The position numbers and the translations under genes were made by a program. Source: Flavobacterium fryxellicola (lineage in GTDB: Bacteria; Bacteroidota; Bacteroidia; Flavobacteriales; Flavobacteriaceae). Taken from it: a DNA stretch of 55,042 bases. Position 1 is the first letter of the stretch. Each line of letters starts with the position of its first letter. Location: positions 1-55,042 of the forward strand of contig NZ_FRDK01000014.1 in NCBI RefSeq assembly GCF_900143245.1, written 5' to 3'. The notes below the pieces were generated by a model. That model had not been told where the DNA came from. It was given only the letters and a program-made list of their open reading frames with translations, and did not search any database. Below, piece after piece: positions 16,708 to 25,588 of the stretch.

Positions 16708-19158
16708 ATGTCAAATCATAAAATACTTACTATTGACAATCTGTCACTTCAAGAATTTGATTCGGAAGCAGATTTAATTCCACTTTTGACTCCAGAGGAC
16801 GAGGAGGAAATGAATAATGAGGCATTACCTGAATTATTAGCGATCTTGCCATTGCGAAATATGGTTTTATTTCCAGGTGTTGTCATACCAATTACTGCAG
16901 GACGTGATAAATCAATCAAATTAATAAATGATGCTAACGCAGCTGGCAAAACTATTGGTGTTGTTGCTCAAATTAACGAGGAGGATGAAGATCCAACTAA
17001 AGCAGATATCCATAAAATAGGCACCGTGGCTCGTATTTTAAGAGTATTAAAAATGCCTGATGGAAATATAACTGTTATTCTTCAAGGTAAAAAACGTTTC
17101 GAAATTGATACTGTTTTAGAGGAACTACCTTATTTAACAGCAAAAATTAAAGAGGTTCCTGAAAAACGACCGAAAAAAAATGATACCGAGTTTGTAGCTA
17201 TTCTAGATTCCGTCAAAGAATTAGCGATTCAAATTATTAAAGAAAGTCCAAACATTCCTAGCGAAGCAACCTTTGCCATCAAAAATATCGAAAGTCAATC
17301 CTTCTTGATCAATTTTGTTACTTCTAACATGAATTTATCAGTTAAAGAAAAACAAGATTTATTAGCGATTAATGAATTAAAAGAGAGGGCTTTAGAGACG
17401 CTGCGTTATATGAATATTGAGTTGCAAAAACTCGAGTTAAAAAATGATATTCAATCCAAAGTTCGTTTTGATTTAGACCAGCAACAACGTGAATATTTCC
17501 TGCACCAGCAGATGAAAACCATTCAGGAAGAGTTAGGTGGCGTTTCTCAAGAAGAGGAAATAGAGGAGATGGTACAGAAGTCTCTAACCAAGAAATGGGA
17601 TGAGAAAACCAAAAAGCATTTTGATAAAGAATTGTCAAAAATGCGTCGTATGAATCCGCAAGCACCCGATTTTGGGATTCAAAGAAACTATTTAGAGCTG
17701 TTCTTAGAACTGCCTTGGAACGAGTATTCTAAAGATATTTTTGACTTAAAACGCGCTCAGAAAATATTAGATAGAGATCATTTTGGGCTTGAAGATGTGA
17801 AGAAAAGAATGATTGAACATTTGGCAGTTTTAAAATTGCGAAATGACATGAAATCTCCTATTATTTGTTTAACAGGACCTCCGGGAGTGGGTAAAACATC
17901 CATTGGACGCTCTATTGCAGAGGCTTTAGGTAGAGAATATGTACGGATTTCATTAGGAGGTTTGCGCGATGAATCAGAGATCAGAGGCCATAGAAAAACG
18001 TATATTGGTGCTATGCCGGGGCGAATTATCCAAAGCCTAAAAAAGGCGGGTACTTCCAACCCAGTTTTTGTTTTGGATGAAATCGATAAGTTGTCAAACA
18101 GCAATCAAGGTGATCCTTCATCCGCTTTATTGGAAGTTTTAGATCCAGAGCAGAATAATTCGTTTTATGATAATTTCCTTGAAATGGGATATGATTTATC
18201 AAAAGTGATGTTTATTGCAACTTCAAATACGATGTCATCCATTCAGCCTGCTTTAAGAGATAGAATGGAAATCATTAAAATGTCAGGATATACCATCGAA
18301 GAAAAGGTAGAAATTGCACGCCAACATTTGTTTCCAAGACAACTGAAAGAACACGGTTTAACGACTAAAGATTTAACCATTGGAAAAAAACAATTAGAGA
18401 AAATTGTTGAAGGATATACACGTGAATCTGGTGTTCGCGGTTTAGAGGCTAAAATTGCTCAAGTGATTCGTAATGCAGCTAAATCAGTTGCAATGGAAGA
18501 AGAATACAACAAGAAAATAACTGACGATGATATAATAAGAGTGTTAGGTGCGGCTAGGTTAGGAAGAGATAAATACGAGAGTAATGATGTTGCCGGAGTA
18601 GTAACTGGCTTGGCATGGACATCAGTTGGTGGTGATATACTTTTTATAGAATCGTTACTTTCTCCAGGAAAAGGAAACATGACCATTACTGGAAACTTAG
18701 GTACCGTAATGAAAGAATCGGCAACCATTGCTTTAGAATACATTAAAGCCAATGCTAATCTATTAGGATTAGATTCAGAGGTACTTTCTAAATATAACAT
18801 TCACTTGCACGTTCCGGAAGGTGCTACTCCTAAAGATGGACCTAGTGCAGGAATTGCTATGCTGACATCATTAGTTTCGCTTTTTACACAAAAAAGAGTG
18901 AAGAAAAACTTAGCGATGACAGGAGAAATTACATTGCGTGGAAAGGTTTTACCTGTTGGCGGAATTAAAGAAAAGATTTTGGCTGCTAAGAGAGCCAATA
19001 TTAAAGATATTATTTTGTGTCAACAGAATAAAAGTGATATTGATGAAATAAAACCAGAATACCTTGAAGGTTTAACTTTTCATTATGTGAAGGAAATGAG
19101 CGATGTATTGAAATTTGCTTTGACGGAGGAGAAAGTTAAAAACGCAAAGAATTTATAA
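16708..19158 (+). CDS. lon: ATP-dependent protease La (Lon)
   Basis: An 816-residue cytoplasmic AAA+ protease that degrades misfolded and regulatory proteins. It has the N-terminal LAN substrate-binding domain (about 40-240), AAA+ module with Walker A GPPGVGKT (K396) and VLDEIDK Walker B, and the C-terminal S16 protease domain with S713 in DGPSAG and the dyad lysine in GGIKEK (754-756). Length and motifs match full-length LonA. It is monocistronic, with its own -7 box and a long hairpin terminator downstream. Confidence 0.97.
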   Translation: MSNHKILTIDNLSLQEFDSEADLIPLLTPEDEEEMNNEALPELLAILPLRNMVLFPGVVIPITAGRDKSIKLINDANAAGKTIGVVAQINEEDEDPTKADIHKIGTVARILRVLKMPDGNITVILQGKKRFEIDTVLEELPYLTAKIKEVPEKRPKKNDTEFVAILDSVKELAIQIIKESPNIPSEATFAIKNIESQSFLINFVTSNMNLSVKEKQDLLAINELKERALETLRYMNIELQKLELKNDIQSKVRFDLDQQQREYFLHQQMKTIQEELGGVSQEEEIEEMVQKSLTKKWDEKTKKHFDKELSKMRRMNPQAPDFGIQRNYLELFLELPWNEYSKDIFDLKRAQKILDRDHFGLEDVKKRMIEHLAVLKLRNDMKSPIICLTGPPGVGKTSIGRSIAEALGREYVRISLGGLRDESEIRGHRKTYIGAMPGRIIQSLKKAGTSNPVFVLDEIDKLSNSNQGDPSSALLEVLDPEQNNSFYDNFLEMGYDLSKVMFIATSNTMSSIQPALRDRMEIIKMSGYTIEEKVEIARQHLFPRQLKEHGLTTKDLTIGKKQLEKIVEGYTRESGVRGLEAKIAQVIRNAAKSVAMEEEYNKKITDDDIIRVLGAARLGRDKYESNDVAGVVTGLAWTSVGGDILFIESLLSPGKGNMTITGNLGTVMKESATIALEYIKANANLLGLDSEVLSKYNIHLHVPEGATPKDGPSAGIAMLTSLVSLFTQKRVKKNLAMTGEITLRGKVLPVGGIKEKILAAKRANIKDIILCQQNKSDIDEIKPEYLEGLTFHYVKEMSDVLKFALTEEKVKNAKNL

Positions 19159-19179
19159 GAAAAAGACTTTCTGAATTTT

Positions 19180-19234
19180 AAAATTCCAGATTCTAAAACC
19201 TGATTTTCAGTACTTAGAATTTGGAATTTTTATT
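19180..19234 (+). terminator. Terminator of lon
   Basis: Arms AAAATTCCAGATTCTAA (19180-19196) and TTAGAATTTGGAATTTT (19214-19230), with one mismatch, close a 17-base loop and run into T residues. The structure overlaps the first possible in-frame codons of the next gene, which argues for the later start used there. Confidence 0.65.
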
Positions 19235-19325
19235 TGCAAGTACCAGTTTTAAAATTGCCATTTATTGTATTTATAATTTTATCTTCGCAATTGCGTTTTA
19301 CCTTACATCAACTGCCATTTTAAGC

Positions 19326-20345
19326 ATGCTAAAAAAACTCATTTTATACGGTTTATTTTTTGTTTGTGTTGTGTCGTACAGCCAAATAGGAGGGAAATAT
19401 ACCTATCAGTTTTTGAACTTGGTTACCTCTCCAAGACAAGCAGCTTTGGGAGGAAAAGTAATCACGATTTATGATGATGACGTAAATCAAGTCCATTTTA
19501 ATCCGGCTACTATTAATGCTGAAATGGACAACCATTTAGCTTTGAATTATGGTAGTTATTTTAAAGAAGTAACCTATGGAACAGCTTCGTATGCCTATAC
19601 TTACGACCGTCATTTACAAACTTTTCAGGCTGGGGTAAATTATGTAAACTATGGAAATTTTGAAGGTTTTGATGAAAATGGTCAACCTACATCGGCCTTT
19701 ACCGGTAGCGAAATAGCACTTTCTTTTGGCTATGCCTATAATATTCCCTACACTGATATTCATATTGGAGCAAGTGCAAAATTGATTTCCTCTAGTTTAG
19801 AAAGCTACCATTCTTTTGGAGGAGCATTGGACATTGGGGCTTTGTTTATTGATGAAAGAAACGATGTAAATTGGGCTTTAGCAATACGCAATATTGGCAC
19901 ACAATTCTCAACATACAATGGAACTAATGAGAAACTGCCGCTGGAAATTATTGCTGGTGTCTCACAGGAGTTAGAAAATGTGCCTATTCGTTGGCACCTT
20001 ACCTTAGAAAATTTACAGCAATGGAATATTGCTTTTTCAAATTCAGCAAGAGCACAATCTTCTTTTGATGGAGAATCTACCGCAGAAAAAGTATCCTTTG
20101 TGAATAATGCCTTGCGACATGTAATCGTGGGAGTAGAACTTTTCCCTAAAAAAGCATTTAATTTGCGGCTTGGTTATAATTTTAGAAGAGCGGAAGAATT
20201 GCGACTTTTAGAACAACGAAATTTCTCAGGAGTCTCGTTGGGTTTTGGGCTTAAAATGAATAAACTGAAATTCAATTATTCGTATTCCAGATATACATTA
20301 GCAGGAAACACAAGCCTTTTTGGGTTAACAGTGAACTTTCAATAA
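19326..20345 (+). CDS. porQ: Type IX secretion system protein PorQ
   Basis: A 339-residue outer-membrane beta-barrel-like protein with a signal peptide (MLKKLILYGLFFVCVVSYSQ). The mature start IGGKYTYQFLNL and the segment SPRQAALGG, then DVNQVHFNPA, are typical of PorQ, which works with PorU/PorV-type components in attaching or sorting cargo of the type IX system. The frame is open back to 19221, but that extension crosses the lon terminator and would hide the signal peptide, so I start at the ATG at 19326. The next gene is cmk 37 bases later, a common arrangement in Bacteroidota. Confidence 0.85.
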   Translation: MLKKLILYGLFFVCVVSYSQIGGKYTYQFLNLVTSPRQAALGGKVITIYDDDVNQVHFNPATINAEMDNHLALNYGSYFKEVTYGTASYAYTYDRHLQTFQAGVNYVNYGNFEGFDENGQPTSAFTGSEIALSFGYAYNIPYTDIHIGASAKLISSSLESYHSFGGALDIGALFIDERNDVNWALAIRNIGTQFSTYNGTNEKLPLEIIAGVSQELENVPIRWHLTLENLQQWNIAFSNSARAQSSFDGESTAEKVSFVNNALRHVIVGVELFPKKAFNLRLGYNFRRAEELRLLEQRNFSGVSLGFGLKMNKLKFNYSYSRYTLAGNTSLFGLTVNFQ

Positions 20346-20382
20346 TAATTTTGACATAACATAGAACTTTAAATATTACATT

Positions 20383-21078
20383 TTGATTAAAAAAATTACT
20401 ATCGCAATCGATGGATTTTCATCTACCGGAAAAAGTACTTTGGCCAAGCAACTCGCCAACAATTTAGGATATGTGTACGTTGACACTGGAGCAATGTATC
20501 GTGCCGTGACTTTTTTTGCCATGCAAAAAGGATATATAAATGCTGATTTTTTTGATAAAGAATCTTTAATAAACAGTTTGCCATACCTTATATTACAATT
20601 TAAATTTAATGCTGATTTAGGTTTTGCTGAAATGTATTTGAATGATGTAAATGTAGAAACTGAAATCAGAACGATTGAAGTGTCTCGTTTTGTTAGCAAA
20701 GTAGCTGAAGTTTCAGAAGTTCGTGCCAAATTAGTAGAGCAGCAGCAAGAAATGGGAAAAAATAAAGGTATCGTAATGGACGGTAGGGACATAGGAACCG
20801 TAGTTTTCCCGAATGCCGAGCTCAAAATTTTCATGACTGCCAGCGCAACTACAAGAGCACAAAGACGTTACGATGAGCTTATCCAAAAAGGAGATAACGT
20901 GACCTTTGAAGAAGTACTTAAAAATGTAGAAGAGCGAGATCACATTGATACACATCGGGAGGATTCTCCTTTAGAGGTAGCTCAAGATGCTATTGAGATT
21001 GATAATTCACATTTGAATCGTGAGGAACAATTTGCACTTGTTTTAGAATTGGTAAACGATACGACTAAAACGTTATAA
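20383..21078 (+). CDS. cmk: Cytidylate kinase, TTG start
   Basis: A 231-residue CMP/dCMP kinase that makes CDP and dCDP from the monophosphates with ATP. The P-loop is GFSSTGKST (residues 11-19), followed by DTGAMYRAV at about 36 and DGRDIGTVVFP in the middle. The reading frame has no ATG in front of the P-loop; the only plausible start is TTG (TTGATTAAAAAAATT), giving MIKKITIAIDG as in relatives. It is probably cotranscribed with porQ, and the weak start may lower its translation relative to porQ. Confidence 0.92.
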   Translation: MIKKITIAIDGFSSTGKSTLAKQLANNLGYVYVDTGAMYRAVTFFAMQKGYINADFFDKESLINSLPYLILQFKFNADLGFAEMYLNDVNVETEIRTIEVSRFVSKVAEVSEVRAKLVEQQQEMGKNKGIVMDGRDIGTVVFPNAELKIFMTASATTRAQRRYDELIQKGDNVTFEEVLKNVEERDHIDTHREDSPLEVAQDAIEIDNSHLNREEQFALVLELVNDTTKTL

Positions 21079-21152
21079 TTATTTGCAGATTTCATTTTTA
21101 ATAGTAGATTTACGGCTTGTAAATTTTTTAAAGTAAAAAAACAATTCATCTC

Positions 21153-22529
21153 ATGGGAATTAAAAATAGATTGGTAATAATGAGTTTTCTTCAGTTTTTT
21201 GTTTGGGGAGCTTGGTTGATTACAATTGCAAATTACTGGTTTGGGACAATGCAATGGGATGGTACACAATTTGGATTGGTTTTTGGCACGATGGGAATTG
21301 CTTCTTTGTTTATGCCAACACTAACGGGTATTATTGCCGATAGATGGATAAATGCTGAAAAATTATACGGAGCGCTACACATTTTGTATGCAGCGGTTTT
21401 ATTTTACATACCACAAGTTTCCACTCCCGAAACCTTTATTTATATTATGCTTTTGGCCATGTGTTTTTATATGCCAACAATTGCTTTGAGTAATTCTATT
21501 TCTTACACCGCTCTTAAGTTAAACAACAAAGATGTGATCAAAAATTTCCCTCCAATTCGGGTTTGGGGAACGGTTGGTTTTATAGTAGCCATGTGGATTA
21601 CAAATTTAACGGGAAATAAAGCAACAGAATATCAGTTTTATATAGCAGGAATAGCCGCGGTGGTATTGGGAATTTATTCTTTTACATTGCCAGAATGTAA
21701 GCCACAACGCTTATCAAAGGAGAATGCGTCATTAATGGAAACATTAGGTCTAGAGTCTTTCAAATTGTTTGCGGATTATAAAATGGCTTTGTTCTTTATT
21801 TTCTCCATGTTTTTAGGTGGAGCATTGCAACTTACGAACGCCTATGGTGATGTTTTCTTAGATGAGTTTAAGCATTTTCCAAAATATGCCGATTCGTTTG
21901 TTGTGGAATATTCAACAATTATAATGTCAATTTCTCAAATTTCAGAGACCTTATTTATTCTTGCCATTCCTTTTTTTCTAAGACGTTTTGGTATCAAGCA
22001 AGTGATGTTGATCAGTATGTTGGCGTGGGTACTTCGTTTTGGATTGTTTGCTTACGGAAACCCAACAACTGGTTTGTGGATGATTATTATGTCATGTGTG
22101 GTTTACGGAATGGCATTTGATTTCTTTAATATTTCAGGATCTTTATTTGTAGAAACCAATACAGATCCAAAAAATCGATCGTCAGCACAAGGTTTATTCA
22201 TGATGATGACTAATGGTTTTGGAGCGGTTTTAGGGAGTTTTACTTCTGGGTGGGCAATCGATAAATATTTTACAAAATCATTTTCTAACACTACTGACTT
22301 AGCTGGTTTTTTAGAAACGGAAACGACCAATTCGAAAATGTTAGAATTTGTTGTAAGCCAAGGAAATTCAATAGGAGCAGATGGCTTGTTTAGCAAAGCT
22401 ATTTTTATGAAAGATTGGCATACGATTTGGTTGGCTTTTGCCATGTACGCGCTGGTAATTGCGATTGCTTTTGCGTTGTTGTTTAAGCATAAACATGATC
22501 CAAAAGCTTTAGAGAATGTAAGTCATTAA
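21153..22529 (+). CDS. Nucleoside permease, MFS nucleoside:H+ symporter type
   Basis: A 458-residue inner-membrane protein with about twelve hydrophobic segments. The start LVIMSFLQFFVWGAWLITIA and, later, FDFFNISGSLFVETNT with RSSAQGLFMM are characteristic of the NupG/XapB nucleoside:proton symporters. It likely imports nucleosides, which fits the upstream nucleotide salvage gene cmk, although a 74-base gap separates the two. A hairpin follows. The exact nucleoside range cannot be told. Confidence 0.85.
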   Translation: MGIKNRLVIMSFLQFFVWGAWLITIANYWFGTMQWDGTQFGLVFGTMGIASLFMPTLTGIIADRWINAEKLYGALHILYAAVLFYIPQVSTPETFIYIMLLAMCFYMPTIALSNSISYTALKLNNKDVIKNFPPIRVWGTVGFIVAMWITNLTGNKATEYQFYIAGIAAVVLGIYSFTLPECKPQRLSKENASLMETLGLESFKLFADYKMALFFIFSMFLGGALQLTNAYGDVFLDEFKHFPKYADSFVVEYSTIIMSISQISETLFILAIPFFLRRFGIKQVMLISMLAWVLRFGLFAYGNPTTGLWMIIMSCVVYGMAFDFFNISGSLFVETNTDPKNRSSAQGLFMMMTNGFGAVLGSFTSGWAIDKYFTKSFSNTTDLAGFLETETTNSKMLEFVVSQGNSIGADGLFSKAIFMKDWHTIWLAFAMYALVIAIAFALLFKHKHDPKALENVSH

Positions 22530-22545
22530 AAAGTAGCTTCATAAA

Positions 22546-22584
22546 AATAAACCCAATAAAATTTTATAAATTTAACGGGGTTTA
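22546..22584. terminator. Hairpin between convergent genes
   Basis: ATAAACCC and GGGTTTAT pair across an AT-rich loop of about 22 bases, between the nucleoside permease and the toxin gene that face each other. It probably serves both strands, but the stem is short. Confidence 0.4.
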
Positions 22585-22596
22585 TATTGTGCTTTT

Positions 22597-22854
22597 TTAA
22601 TAATGTCCTTTAAGTGAATATACGAAAAGCGTATTGTCTTCAACTTTATAAACGTATCTATGTTCTGTAGTTATTCTTCGAGACCATTTTCCAGATAGTT
22701 CGTATTTTAGTGCCTCAGGTTTTGCAATGCCAGTAAAAGGTGATTTTAAAATATCGATAGTTATCGAAGTAATCTTTTTTAAAATACTTTTATTACTTGT
22801 TCTTATCCAATATTGTAAATCTAAATCGGCTTGCGGAAGATATACTATTTCCAT
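22597..22854 (-). CDS. YoeB/Txe-family toxin
   Basis: An 85-residue RelE-superfamily mRNA interferase expected to cleave mRNA at the ribosome. The C-terminal half SGKWSRRITTEHRYVY, then SLKGHY, is the YoeB signature containing the catalytic arginine, histidine and the final histidine-tyrosine pair. The start overlaps the end of the antitoxin gene by ten bases, so the pair is translationally coupled with the antitoxin first. The sequence is complete with no visible lesion. Confidence 0.92.
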   Translation of the reverse strand: MEIVYLPQADLDLQYWIRTSNKSILKKITSITIDILKSPFTGIAKPEALKYELSGKWSRRITTEHRYVYKVEDNTLFVYSLKGHY

Positions 22855-23060
22855 AAACGATTGAGTTCTTCGATAGTGACTTTTCTGCCTTTACCTGCTT
22901 TGATATCTGTGTCGCCTTGTATTATTTTTTCAACAAACTCAGAATTATATGGTTTGCCTTCAGAGACCTCAAATTTAATTTTTAAGGCCGTCATAAATGC
23001 TTTTACAGCTTCTACTTGAGAGGCGTCTTCTGGATGTGCAGTAATACTTATTGTTGACAT
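22845..23060 (-). CDS. DUF2683-type antitoxin
   Basis: A 71-residue acidic/basic helical protein preceding and overlapping a YoeB toxin gene. It has the DUF2683 layout: an ISITAHPED-type start, a helix VEAVKAFMTALKIKFEV, then YNSEFVEKI and a charged tail ending EELNRLWK. It is not a Phd/YefM protein, the classic partner of YoeB. A TAnnTTTG box (TATTTTTG, minus strand at 23088-23095) lies 28 bases upstream. Autoregulation is likely for such modules but not visible. Confidence 0.85.
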   Translation of the reverse strand: MSTISITAHPEDASQVEAVKAFMTALKIKFEVSEGKPYNSEFVEKIIQGDTDIKAGKGRKVTIEELNRLWK

Positions 23061-23305
23061 GTGCTGTGGAATAAATTAGTAAGAGTACAAAAATACAAAA
23101 AATAGATCATACACTGCATACTTAGATTTTCATAATCTTATTCAAAGCTTAAAAATTTGAAAAATAAATTAAGGAATTTACATTTGTCTACAAAAACTTT
23201 ATTTAGTAGAAGTTTGTTATTTTTTTCTTTTTTGTGATAAAAAGGATCAGTATGAAGTTCCTAAAAATATAACGTTTAGCTTACTGCTTTGAATGATTAA
23301 TTATT
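23061..23305. other. Gene-free stretch between the toxin-antitoxin pair and rpsA
   Basis: AT-rich sequence between divergent units. Apart from the antitoxin -7 box at 23088-23095 I recognise no gene, repeat or RNA here. A plus-strand frame around 23190-23296 has somewhat protein-like content but no start codon and no family resemblance I can name. Confidence 0.3.
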
Positions 23306-23335
23306 TTGCAATTACATATAAATGTGTTACTTTTG
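23306..23335 (+). promoter_or_regulatory. rpsA promoter
   Basis: TTG at 23306-23308, a 19-base spacer and TACTTTTG at 23328-23335: a complete match to the flavobacterial TTG-N17-23-TAnnTTTG pattern. Transcription should start near 23342, giving a leader of about 113 bases. Confidence 0.75.
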
Positions 23336-23341
23336 CAAACC

Positions 23342-23454
23342 TTTTGGTGAATAAGAGTTTCCTCTAGGGTTCAATTAATTATACAAACAACTTCTGCTGT
23401 TTTCTAACACATTCAGAAACTCGAGAGAATACAGAATACAAATTTTTAATCAGC
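23342..23454 (+). ncRNA. Candidate structured leader of rpsA mRNA
   Basis: The untranslated leader contains GAGTTTC (23355-23361) and its exact complement GAAACTC (23416-23422), which could close a 54-base loop, with the start codon 32 bases further on. S1 represses its own synthesis in other bacteria through the leader, so this may be the site. The boundaries are inferred from the promoter, and no known RNA family is claimed. Confidence 0.35.
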
Positions 23455-25233
23455 ATGTCTGAACAAGTAAAATCACAAGAAGAGTTTTTAGCAAATTTCA
23501 ACTGGCACAATTTCGAAGAAGGTATTGATGCTGTTGATGAGAAAAACTTATTAGAATTCGAAGAACTAGTTTCAAAAACATTTATCGCTACTGATCAAGA
23601 AGAAGTGGTAGATGGTACAGTTGTTAGAATTACAGATAGAGACGTTATCGTTGATATCAACGCAAAATCGGAAGGTGTTATTTCTTTAAACGAATTCCGT
23701 TACAACCCAAGCTTAAAAGTAGGTGATACTGTTGAAGTATTAATTGACATCCGTGAGGATAAAACAGGTCAATTAGTGTTATCTCACAGAAAAGCACGTA
23801 CTATTAAATCATGGGATAGAGTTATTTCGGCTAACGAAACAGGAGAAATCGTTAATGGTTTTGTAAAATGCAGAACTAAAGGGGGTATGATCGTTGACGT
23901 TTTCGGAATTGAAGCGTTTTTACCAGGATCTCAAATTGATGTTAAGCCAATTAGAGACTACGATGTATATGTAAACAAAATGATGGAATTTAAAGTTGTG
24001 AAAATCAACCACGAATTCAAGAATGTTGTTGTATCGCATAAAGCGCTTATTGAAGCGGATATCGAAATCCAGAAAAAAGAAATCATCGGTCAATTACAAA
24101 AAGGACAAGTATTAGAAGGTGTTGTTAAAAACATTACTTCTTATGGTGTCTTTATTGATTTAGGTGGAGTTGATGGATTGATTCACATTACTGACCTTTC
24201 TTGGTCAAGAATCAACCACCCATCTGAAGTATTGGAATTAGATCAAAAATTAAATGTTGTAATCCTTGATTTCGATGATGAGAAAACAAGAATTCAATTA
24301 GGATTGAAACAATTAAACGCTCACCCATGGGATGCTCTAGATGCTAAATTAGCAATTGGAGACAAAGTAAAAGGTAAAGTAGTTGTAATCGCTGATTACG
24401 GTGCATTTATCGAAGTTGCTGAAGGTGTTGAAGGTTTGATCCACGTTTCTGAAATGTCTTGGTCTACTCATTTACGTTCTGCTCAAGATTTCGTAAAAGT
24501 AGGTGATGTTGTTGAAGCTGTTATCTTAACATTAGATAGAGATGACCGTAAAATGTCATTAGGTATCAAACAATTGTCTCAAGATCCTTGGACTGACATC
24601 ACTTCTAAATACCCAGTAGGTTCTAAACATACAGGTATCGTTAGAAACTTTACAAACTTTGGAATTTTCGTAGAATTAGAAGAAGGAATTGATGGATTAA
24701 TTTACATTTCTGACTTATCTTGGACTAAGAAAATCAAACATCCATCTGAATTTGTAAATGTTGGAGAAAAATTAGATGTAGTAGTATTAGAATTAGATGT
24801 TGATGGACGTAAATTATCTTTAGGTCACAAACAAACTACTGCTAATCCTTGGGATCAGTATGAAGGTTCTTTCGCTGTAGGAACGATCCACAACGGTGAA
24901 ATTTCTGAAATCGTTGACAAAGGAGCTACTGTAGAATTTGGAGATGATATCGTTGCTTTCATTCCTACGCGTCACCTTGAAAAAGAAGACGGTAAGAAAT
25001 TGAAAAAAGGAGAATCAGCTGATTTCAAAGTAATCGAATTCAACAAAGAATTTAAAAGAGTAGTTGCCTCTCACACTGCGATCTTCCGTGAAGAAGAAGA
25101 GAAAAATGTGAAAACTGCTACTGAAAACACTTCATCTAACTCTTCTACAAATGCACCAGCTGCAACTTTAGGAGACAACAATGATATGTTAGCTGCATTG
25201 AAAGCTAAAATGGAAAAATCAGAGAAAAAATAA
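23455..25233 (+). CDS. rpsA: 30S ribosomal protein S1
   Basis: A 592-residue ribosomal protein that binds mRNA on the small subunit and helps initiation. Six S1 (OB-fold) repeats can be followed, starting near residues 53, 135, 217, 302, 389 and 475. The central four carry the typical G-V-F/A-I/V-D/E-L-x(2-4)-G-L-I-H-x-S pattern (for example YGVFIDLGGVDGLIHITD). The first and last are more diverged, as usual. An acidic/serine-rich tail follows from about 555. Codon use is cleaner than in the neighbours, as in highly expressed genes. It has a consensus promoter and a strong terminator and stands alone. Confidence 0.96.
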   Translation: MSEQVKSQEEFLANFNWHNFEEGIDAVDEKNLLEFEELVSKTFIATDQEEVVDGTVVRITDRDVIVDINAKSEGVISLNEFRYNPSLKVGDTVEVLIDIREDKTGQLVLSHRKARTIKSWDRVISANETGEIVNGFVKCRTKGGMIVDVFGIEAFLPGSQIDVKPIRDYDVYVNKMMEFKVVKINHEFKNVVVSHKALIEADIEIQKKEIIGQLQKGQVLEGVVKNITSYGVFIDLGGVDGLIHITDLSWSRINHPSEVLELDQKLNVVILDFDDEKTRIQLGLKQLNAHPWDALDAKLAIGDKVKGKVVVIADYGAFIEVAEGVEGLIHVSEMSWSTHLRSAQDFVKVGDVVEAVILTLDRDDRKMSLGIKQLSQDPWTDITSKYPVGSKHTGIVRNFTNFGIFVELEEGIDGLIYISDLSWTKKIKHPSEFVNVGEKLDVVVLELDVDGRKLSLGHKQTTANPWDQYEGSFAVGTIHNGEISEIVDKGATVEFGDDIVAFIPTRHLEKEDGKKLKKGESADFKVIEFNKEFKRVVASHTAIFREEEEKNVKTATENTSSNSSTNAPAATLGDNNDMLAALKAKMEKSEKK

Positions 25234-25260
25234 TTTCTTTAAATTTTTTAAATAGAGATA

Positions 25261-25288
25261 GCCTCACAGTAATGTGAGGCTTTTTTTT
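25261..25288 (+). terminator. Terminator of rpsA
   Basis: GCCTCACA, loop GTAA, TGTGAGGC and eight T residues, 27 bases after the stop codon. Confidence 0.92.
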
Positions 25289-25306
25289 GCTTTATAAATT
25301 GATGTT

Positions 25307-25435
25307 TTAATTTTTAGGAGCAGCATAATCGATTTTCATTTCACTAATCCTCCCGCTTTTCGCAGTATCTTTTATAAAGCTTCCAGCCTTTAAAAGGCTG
25401 GAAGCTTTATAAAAGGATACTTGCTTCAATCGGGG
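25307..25435 (-). pseudogene. Possible truncated C-terminal gene fragment
   Basis: A minus-strand frame of about 42 codons ends KAGSFIKDTAKSGR then ISEMKIDYAAPKN and a stop at 25307. It has no start codon, and the upstream part is replaced by the inverted copy of its own sequence in the palindrome at 25364-25421. It reads like the tail of a real protein but I cannot name the family. Confidence 0.25.
25364..25421. repeat. Large near-perfect palindrome
   Basis: The left arm (25370-25391, 22 bases) is an exact reverse complement of the right arm (25393-25414) around a single central A. Beyond a one-base bulge, AGTATC (25364-25369) pairs with GATACT (25416-25421). The total is 28 paired positions per arm with almost no loop. 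The lack of a T tract on either side argues against an ordinary terminator. Confidence 0.85.
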
Positions 25436-25545
25436 CTAGTTTACACGTTCTATTTTTATAAGGCTATTAAAAAACAATTATTGTATTTCGCTTACAATCA
25501 ATGCTTTAAATATTTTTTTATTTTTTTTAAAACCAAATCGACTCT

Positions 25546-25574
25546 TTGTGCGTAAATGCTTTTATATAACTTTA
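25546..25574 (+). promoter_or_regulatory. Possible promoter of the fasciclin gene
   Basis: TTG at 25546-25548, 18-base spacer, then TAACTTTA at 25567-25574 (seven of eight positions of TAnnTTTG). The inferred start point would leave only about eight untranslated bases, which is short, so the call is tentative. Confidence 0.35.
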
Positions 25575-25588
25575 AAAAATAGATTATT

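Noticed and set aside
19221..19325. N-terminal extension of PorQ
   Set aside because: It crosses the lon terminator and would bury the signal peptide that begins at 19326.
25261..25288. Possible small RNA after rpsA
   Set aside because: The hairpin with eight T residues is explained fully as the rpsA terminator.
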